Below, one piece after another: positions 5,277 through 8,926 of a DNA stretch of 8,926 nucleotides. Under the pieces are notes generated by a model. The model did no database searches, was not told the origin of the DNA, and saw nothing but the letters and a program-made list of their open reading frames with translations. The position numbers and the translations under genes are program-made. Origin of the DNA: JBKDZR01 sp047971485 (GTDB lineage Bacteria > Pseudomonadota > Alphaproteobacteria > Rhodobacterales > Rhodobacteraceae). The stretch is from assembly GCA_047971485.1 (NCBI GenBank), contig JBKDZR010000074.1, forward strand, positions 1 to 8,926. Direction: 5' to 3'. The stretch's first letter is position 1; the number at the start of each line of letters is the position of its first letter.

Positions 5277-6845
5277 ATGCTGAACCCCGCGCTAGGACTG
5301 AACGGCGCCATCACCGCCCCGCATCATGCCGCAACGCAGGCCGGGCTGGGGGTGCTGGCCGAAGGCGGCAGCGCCATCGAGGCGATGGTTGCCGCTGCCG
5401 CCGCCGTTGCCGTTGCCTATCCGCACATGAACGGGATCGGCGGGGATGGGTTCTGGCTGATCAAGCGCCCGGGGCAGGATCCGGTGGCGATCTTCGCCGG
5501 GGGTCAGGCCGCCGCACTGGCCACACCGGATTGGTATCGCGCCCAAGGGCAGGATACGGCGATCCCCGCGCGCGGGCCTCTGGGGGCCCTGACCGTGCCA
5601 GGCACGCTGGGGGGGTGGGCTGCAGCGCTGGATCTGTGTGAGGCACCACTGCCCTTGTCACGCTTGCTGGCCCCGGCCATCGCCCTGGCCCGCGATGGTG
5701 TCGCCGTCACCGGCAACCAGGCCATCTGCACCACCGAAAAAGCCGATGGGCTGCGCGATGTGCCCGGTTTCGCCGATCTCTACCTGCCGAGCGGTCAAGC
5801 CCCTGCCCGGGGAAGCCGCTTGGTGCAATCGGCGCTTGGGGCCACCCTTGAGCAGATCGCCCGGGCCGGCATCGCCGATTTCTACCGCGGTGACATTGCC
5901 CGACAGCACGGCACCTTTCTGGAGGCCAGCGGCAGCCCCTTGCGCGCCAGCGATCTGGCGGCCTATGCCCCCGCCCGGCTGAAACCGCTGACGGTGCGCA
6001 CCTCGCGCGGGCAGTTGTGGAACATGACCCCGCCAACTCAGGGGGTGGCCTCGTTGATGATCCTGGCCCTGTTTGACCGGCTGGGCGTCACCGAGGGAGA
6101 AGGCTTTGCCCATCTGCACGGGGTGATCGAAGCAACCAAGCAGGCCTTTCTGATCCGCAATGCACAGTTGGGTGACGGGGCCCCGGCGCAGGATTGGTTG
6201 GCCGATGCGCGCCTTGACGCGATGGCAGCCCGGATTGATCCCGCCCGGGCACTGCCCTGGCCCCACGATCCGCAGGAGGGCGATACGATCTGGATGGGGG
6301 CCACGGATCGGGACGGGACCGTCGTCAGCTTTATCCAAAGCGTGTTCTGGGAATTCGGCTCTGGGCTGACCTGCCCTGAAACCGGCGTCGTCTTTCAAAA
6401 CCGTGGCGCGGCCTTTTCCCTGGTCCCCGGACCGAACATGCTGGCCCCGGGCAAACGGCCGTTCCACACCCTCAACCCGGCACTGGCCGAGCTGCAGGAC
6501 GGACGGGTCATGGCTTATGGGACCATGGGGGGCGAGGGTCAGCCGCAAACCCAGGCCGCCGTCTTCACCCGCTACGCCCATTTCGGCACCGGCCTGCAAC
6601 AGGCGGTGACTGCGCCGCGGTGGCTGTTGGGCAAGACCTGGGGCGACGACAGCACGACTCTCAAGCTGGAGGACCGGTTCGATCCCGCCCTGATCGCCCG
6701 GCTGACAGCGGCCGGTCACCAGGTGGAAATGCTGCCGGCCTTTTCCGACCTGGCCGGCCATGCCGGGGCTGTCGTCGTGCATCCTGACGGTCTGCACGAA
6801 GCGGCCAGCGATCCGCGCGCCGATGGCGCCGCGCTGGCCCTGTGA
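5277..6845 (+). CDS. Gamma-glutamyltransferase-family Ntn hydrolase, YwrD/HpxW (oxamate amidohydrolase)-like
   Basis: This 522-residue member of the GGT Ntn-hydrolase family is expected to cleave itself before a catalytic Thr and then hydrolyse an amide bond. Aligning DTIWMGATDRDGTVVSF (336-352) with the TTHxSVVDxDG block of GGT puts the nucleophile at Thr337. This gives a small subunit of 186 residues, the usual size. Against true GGT, there is no signal peptide, so the enzyme is cytoplasmic. The N-terminal block reads YPHMNGIGGDGFWL (48-61), and the GSPGGSRI motif is replaced by GTMGGEGQPQTQ (415-426). From memory of the family these features match the Bacillus YwrD and Klebsiella HpxW branch; HpxW hydrolyses oxamate in purine catabolism. 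The ATG at 5277 has AGGAG five bases upstream. It is the first gene of the rightward operon and overlaps the next gene. Family is firm; substrate is inferred. Confidence 0.88.
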   Translation: MLNPALGLNGAITAPHHAATQAGLGVLAEGGSAIEAMVAAAAAVAVAYPHMNGIGGDGFWLIKRPGQDPVAIFAGGQAAALATPDWYRAQGQDTAIPARGPLGALTVPGTLGGWAAALDLCEAPLPLSRLLAPAIALARDGVAVTGNQAICTTEKADGLRDVPGFADLYLPSGQAPARGSRLVQSALGATLEQIARAGIADFYRGDIARQHGTFLEASGSPLRASDLAAYAPARLKPLTVRTSRGQLWNMTPPTQGVASLMILALFDRLGVTEGEGFAHLHGVIEATKQAFLIRNAQLGDGAPAQDWLADARLDAMAARIDPARALPWPHDPQEGDTIWMGATDRDGTVVSFIQSVFWEFGSGLTCPETGVVFQNRGAAFSLVPGPNMLAPGKRPFHTLNPALAELQDGRVMAYGTMGGEGQPQTQAAVFTRYAHFGTGLQQAVTAPRWLLGKTWGDDSTTLKLEDRFDPALIARLTAAGHQVEMLPAFSDLAGHAGAVVVHPDGLHEAASDPRADGAALAL

Positions 6846-7540
6846 TCGGGATGACTCCGGAAACTTTCTGGCAGGTCATCGAGGATGGTCCGCCCCCACC
6901 CCCGCCCTATAGCGGGCGCTTTCCGGCGGTCCTGCCCGATCACGGCGTCCTGTGGCTGCCGCTGCGGCCGCTGGCCGACAGCGACGCAGCGCTGGCCTCG
7001 CTGATCCTGAACCAGGCCAGCTTTGCCGTGGCTGACAGGCTGGCCGGGCTGCTCGCCAGGGATCTGCGCGATTTCACTGTCGACCGGGTGATCGGCCTGC
7101 CGACGCTGGGCCTCGGACTGGCCGCCGGCGTGGCCCAGGCCCTGGGGCATTCGCGCTATGTGCCGCTGGGGACATCCCGGAAATTCTGGTATGACGAGGC
7201 CCTCTCGGTACCGTTGTCATCGGTCACCAGCCCGGGCGGCGGCAAACGGCTGTACATCGACCCACGGATGCTGCCCCTGCTGGAGGGCCGGCGGATCGCC
7301 CTGATCGACGATGCCATCTCGACCGGCACCTCCATGGTCGCCGCGCTGGATCTGCTGAAACAGGTCGGCCTGACCCCCGTGGTGATCGGCGCCGCGATGC
7401 TGCAAACAGATCGCTGGCGCGACCCGCTGGCCGCAGTTCCGGTGCGCGGGGTCTTTCGCTCGCCCCTGCTGCGCAAACAGGAGACGGGTTATTGGCCCGA
7501 AGATCCATCCCCGCGCCAGATCCCGAAGCCAACCCTCTAG
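6842..7540 (+). CDS. Type I phosphoribosyltransferase-family protein
   Basis: This 232-residue protein carries the PRPP-binding signature RIALIDDAISTGTSM, with Asp156-Asp157 followed by the STGTS loop that holds the phosphate. This is the hallmark of type I phosphoribosyltransferases (adenine/guanine/orotate type, COG0503-like). An upstream FWYDEALSVPLSSVTSPGGGKRLYID stretch, here in two parts, resembles the flexible loop and core strand before the signature in that fold. A run of six prolines (about residues 17-22) precedes the first recognisable part. The GTG start at 6842 overlaps the hydrolase stop as GTGA, suggesting coupled translation. An ATG nine bases later is equally possible, and neither has a clear ribosome-binding site. 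The context suggests purine salvage or PRPP/purine-linked regulation next to an amide hydrolase, but the base accepted cannot be read. Family is firm; function is open. Confidence 0.85.
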   Translation: MIGMTPETFWQVIEDGPPPPPPYSGRFPAVLPDHGVLWLPLRPLADSDAALASLILNQASFAVADRLAGLLARDLRDFTVDRVIGLPTLGLGLAAGVAQALGHSRYVPLGTSRKFWYDEALSVPLSSVTSPGGGKRLYIDPRMLPLLEGRRIALIDDAISTGTSMVAALDLLKQVGLTPVVIGAAMLQTDRWRDPLAAVPVRGVFRSPLLRKQETGYWPEDPSPRQIPKPTL

Positions 7541-7629
7541 TCCATGCCCTGCTTTCCATCGCAAAGGACGACTGTACCGCGTTTTCACCCCGGATCTTGA
7601 CCCCAGCGCGGGACAAGCGGGGAGGGGCC

Positions 7630-7668
7630 GCGCCAGTGCCGAACCGGCCCGCGGGCTGGCGCTGGCGT
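7630..7668 (+). terminator. Possible terminator-like hairpin after the phosphoribosyltransferase gene
   Basis: GCCAGTGCC (7632-7640) pairs with GGCGCTGGC (7658-7666), with one G-U pair in plus-strand RNA and a further C-G pair outside. This gives about 10 pairs. The 17-base loop contains its own GCCCGCGGGC palindrome. It lies about 90 bases after the phosphoribosyltransferase stop. The sequence after it (TGTTGGGTCT) is not a proper T-run, so intrinsic termination would be weak; it may instead mark the 3' end of the message. Confidence 0.35.
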
Positions 7669-7711
7669 GTTGGGTCTGCTGGGTCGAACGGCCGTTTCGT
7701 CCGCGCCGCCG

Positions 7712-7723
7712 CTTGCGCGCAAG
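7712..7723. repeat. 12-bp perfect palindrome CTTGCGCGCAAG
   Basis: CTTGCGCGCAAG equals its own reverse complement. It lies in the gap upstream of tetR, about 205 bases before the regulator's start, and could be a protein-binding site. In GC-rich DNA chance occurrence cannot be excluded. Confidence 0.25.
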
Positions 7724-7804
7724 ATCACGTCCTCGGAACTTAGCAGAAACATCTGATGATACCCTGATACTGACGGGTCCAACACACGTTCTGTTCCCCA
7801 AATC

Positions 7805-7816
7805 CAGGGCGCCCTG
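7805..7816. repeat. 12-bp perfect palindrome CAGGGCGCCCTG
   Basis: CAGGGCGCCCTG is a perfect palindrome about 110 bases before the tetR start. Its role is unknown. It shares no core with the operator-like repeat closer to the gene. Confidence 0.25.
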
Positions 7817-7885
7817 CCCGAAACAAGGATCTGGCTGTTTCCGGTACACTGTTGATCTGGTGCAACGCCCAGCGGATCGAATCGA

Positions 7886-7910
7886 ATTAATTTATGGTGC
7901 GTAAGTTAAT
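7886..7910 (+). promoter_or_regulatory. Operator-like inverted repeat upstream of tetR (likely autoregulatory site)
   Basis: TTAATTTA (7887-7894) and TAAGTTAA (7902-7909) are inverted 8-bp arms with one mismatch around a 7-base centre; one more flanking A-T pair extends them to 9. The AT-rich element stands out in GC-rich DNA and ends 17 bases before the regulator's ATG. A -10-like TATGGT (7893-7898) lies inside it. TetR regulators commonly repress their own promoter through such a palindrome, so this is the best candidate operator for the downstream regulator and the hydroxylase gene overlapping it. Confidence 0.55.
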
Positions 7911-7927
7911 AGTCCTGCGGTTGCTCC

Positions 7928-8548
7928 ATGGCGCGTCCTCGCAAACAAGATTCCCTGAAGATCCCAGAACGCGCTGTCGAAGAGGGGCTCAATATCCTGC
8001 GCACGCAGCCCGACAGGTTTTCCCTGCTGGAAATCGCACGCCGGATCGGATGCAGCGGGCCCGCGCTTTATGCGCATTTCACCAACAGGGATGACCTTCT
8101 CGACCATATCCGCAGCGCGGTTCACGCCACGATGGCAGAGGAAAAGCGCCAGCGCTTTGCCGGGATGACGGTGGCACCGCTGGCCCGGTTGCGCCTTTGC
8201 GGGCAGGACTATGTCGCTTTTGCCCAGACCAACCCGGCGCTCTATCGGCTGATCTTTGCACCGCCGCACGCCACCGGGGACGGGATATGCCTGGATAGCG
8301 CCGTCATCGCCCCCTTGGCCGCCGGTGTGCGCGCCGCGCAAACACAGGGGCATGCGGCCGGAGCGGATGCCGATCAGATCGCCCGCATGATGTGGTTTAC
8401 TGTGCACGGCGCCATCATGATGGCGCTGGATTCCCAACTGCCCGGCCCCGCCCCGGACAGGTGGCAGCGCGGCCATGACGCCGTGGATACGGTCATGGCG
8501 CTTCTCACCTCACAGCCAGAACAGGAGAAAGACCATGGCCGCACGTGA
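7928..8548 (+). CDS. TetR-family transcriptional regulator with WHG-type C-terminal domain
   Basis: This 206-residue protein is a predicted dimeric, ligand-responsive repressor. The N-terminal helix-turn-helix is clear: FSLLEIARRIGCSGPALYAHF at about 31-51, the TetR recognition pattern ending in LYxHF, then TNRDDLL. The C-terminal ligand-binding part contains WFTVHGAIMMAL with Trp156, His160 and Gly161, the pattern that gives the TetR WHG domain its name. The ATG at 7928 is the only plausible start, since the frame is closed by TAG at 7910-7912. There is no good Shine-Dalgarno, so translation may be weak or depend on a short leader. The gene overlaps the next one by 14 bases. It probably represses itself and the molybdenum hydroxylase genes through the repeat at 7886-7910. 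Its ligand is unknown. Confidence 0.87.
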   Translation: MARPRKQDSLKIPERAVEEGLNILRTQPDRFSLLEIARRIGCSGPALYAHFTNRDDLLDHIRSAVHATMAEEKRQRFAGMTVAPLARLRLCGQDYVAFAQTNPALYRLIFAPPHATGDGICLDSAVIAPLAAGVRAAQTQGHAAGADADQIARMMWFTVHGAIMMALDSQLPGPAPDRWQRGHDAVDTVMALLTSQPEQEKDHGRT

Positions 8549-8926
8549 TGTCACCCTGTCGGTCAATGGCACCGCGCAGCATGTTCATGTCGATCCGGAA
8601 ACCCCGCTGGTCCATGTCCTGCGCGAAACGCTTGGCCTGACCGGCACCAAGTTCAGTTGCGAAGGCGGACCCTGCGGGGCCTGCGTTGTGTGGATGGATG
8701 GTGCGCCGATCCGGTCCTGTGTCATCCCGATCGACACAGCCGAGGGCACCGAGATCACCACAATCGAGGGCCTGTCCGCAGAAGGCCTGCACCCGGTTCA
8801 GCAGGCCTAGCTTGCCGAGCAAGTATCCCAATGCGGCTATTGCCAACCCGGGATGATCATGGAGGCTGCGGCGCTTTTGCGCGACACCCCCGCACCCGAC
8901 CGGGCAACCATCGTCGAGGAGCTGAA
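8535..8926 (+). pseudogene. IorA-like [2Fe-2S] subunit of a molybdenum hydroxylase, interrupted by in-frame TAG, partial
   Basis: This is the small electron-transfer subunit of a xanthine dehydrogenase-family molybdenum hydroxylase. The ferredoxin-like domain is complete: CEGGPCGAC with Cys42, Cys47 and Cys50, and Cys62 in RSC. Codon 92 is TAG, giving a 91-residue product ending LHPVQQA. The same frame continues with LAEQVSQCGYCQPGMIM, which is the second [2Fe-2S] motif (Cys100, Cys103), and stays open for 38 codons to the window edge. Relatives have Trp at position 92, so TGG to TAG is a single-base change. CGYCQPG rather than CGFCTPG suggests the isoquinoline oxidoreductase (IorA)/nicotinate dehydrogenase branch, whose partners are a large molybdopterin subunit and often cytochrome c. 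AGGAG lies 7 bases before the ATG. A truncated product would lack the second cluster and be non-functional. A base error or readthrough is the alternative. Confidence 0.8.
8808..8810 (+). other. In-frame amber codon replacing a conserved tryptophan
   Basis: This TAG interrupts an otherwise intact 2Fe-2S protein frame between HPVQQA and LAEQVSQCGYC. No frameshift or other damage is visible on either side within the window, so the lesion is recent, an artefact, or tolerated. Confidence 0.85.

Larger units (their letters stand above)
7541..7927. other. Non-coding gap between phosphoribosyltransferase and tetR genes
   Basis: These 387 bases contain no open frame with a recognisable product or ribosome-binding site. 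They hold a long GC-rich hairpin (7630-7668), two perfect 12-bp palindromes (7712-7723 and 7805-7816), and the operator-like repeat before tetR (7886-7910). The left part is very GC-rich, and the last 50 bases are AT-richer and promoter-like. No gene remnant or insertion sequence end was recognised. Confidence 0.65.

Noticed and set aside
5658..6797. Open minus-strand frame of 379 codons inside the hydrolase gene
   Set aside because: It is antisense to a clear GGT-family gene, with shadow-frame composition and no recognisable domain.
7492..7785. Short open frames on both strands after the phosphoribosyltransferase gene
   Set aside because: They overlap the hairpin and palindromes, lack ribosome-binding sites and match no family I recognise.
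8808..8810. TAG as a pyrrolysine codon
   Set aside because: Relatives have tryptophan at this position and nothing in the window suggests pyrrolysine machinery. A TGG to TAG change or sequencing error is simpler.

Overview
The window is high-GC bacterial DNA. Its protein sequences, codon use and gene order (complete Liv-type transporter operon, IorA-type iron-sulphur protein, WHG-domain TetR regulator) point to an alphaproteobacterium, most likely of the Rhodobacteraceae. That assignment is inferred from protein style, not from a marker gene. No rRNA, tRNA, CRISPR array, insertion sequence or phage gene was found.

Left half, minus strand (about 1-4664): a five-gene ABC transporter operon of the hydrophobic/branched-chain amino acid and amide uptake type (HAAT). 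It is read right to left: periplasmic binding protein, LivH-like and LivM-like permeases, LivG-like and LivF-like ATPases. The last four genes overlap each other by 4 to 8 bases, which implies translational coupling. A strong hairpin separates the binding-protein gene from the permeases. A further reading frame may begin just after livF and run out of the window at base 1.

Middle (4665-5276): a 612-base divergent regulatory region without a convincing gene. It holds a perfect 15-bp tandem repeat that duplicates the binding-protein gene's ribosome-binding site, a pair of GGCAGAAAT repeats 21 bp apart, an inverted repeat with 7-bp perfect arms, and smaller palindromes.

Right half, plus strand: a cytoplasmic gamma-glutamyltransferase-like Ntn hydrolase that looks more like the YwrD/HpxW (oxamate amidohydrolase) branch than true GGT; a type I phosphoribosyltransferase whose start overlaps the hydrolase stop; a 387-base non-coding gap with several palindromes; a TetR-family regulator with an operator-like inverted repeat just ahead of its start; and, overlapping the regulator's end, the 2Fe-2S subunit of an IorA-type molybdenum hydroxylase that runs off the right edge.

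The most striking observation is in that last gene. Codon 92 is TAG exactly where the family has tryptophan (TGG). The same frame continues past it, intact, into the second [2Fe-2S] motif (QCGYCQPGM). The gene is either freshly broken, misread by one base, or read through.

Together the contents suggest a locus for taking up and breaking down a nitrogenous compound (amide, amino acid derivative or purine/hydantoin breakdown product). The transporter imports it, the Ntn hydrolase cleaves an amide bond, and the molybdenum hydroxylase oxidises a heterocycle or aldehyde. The actual substrate cannot be read from the sequence.
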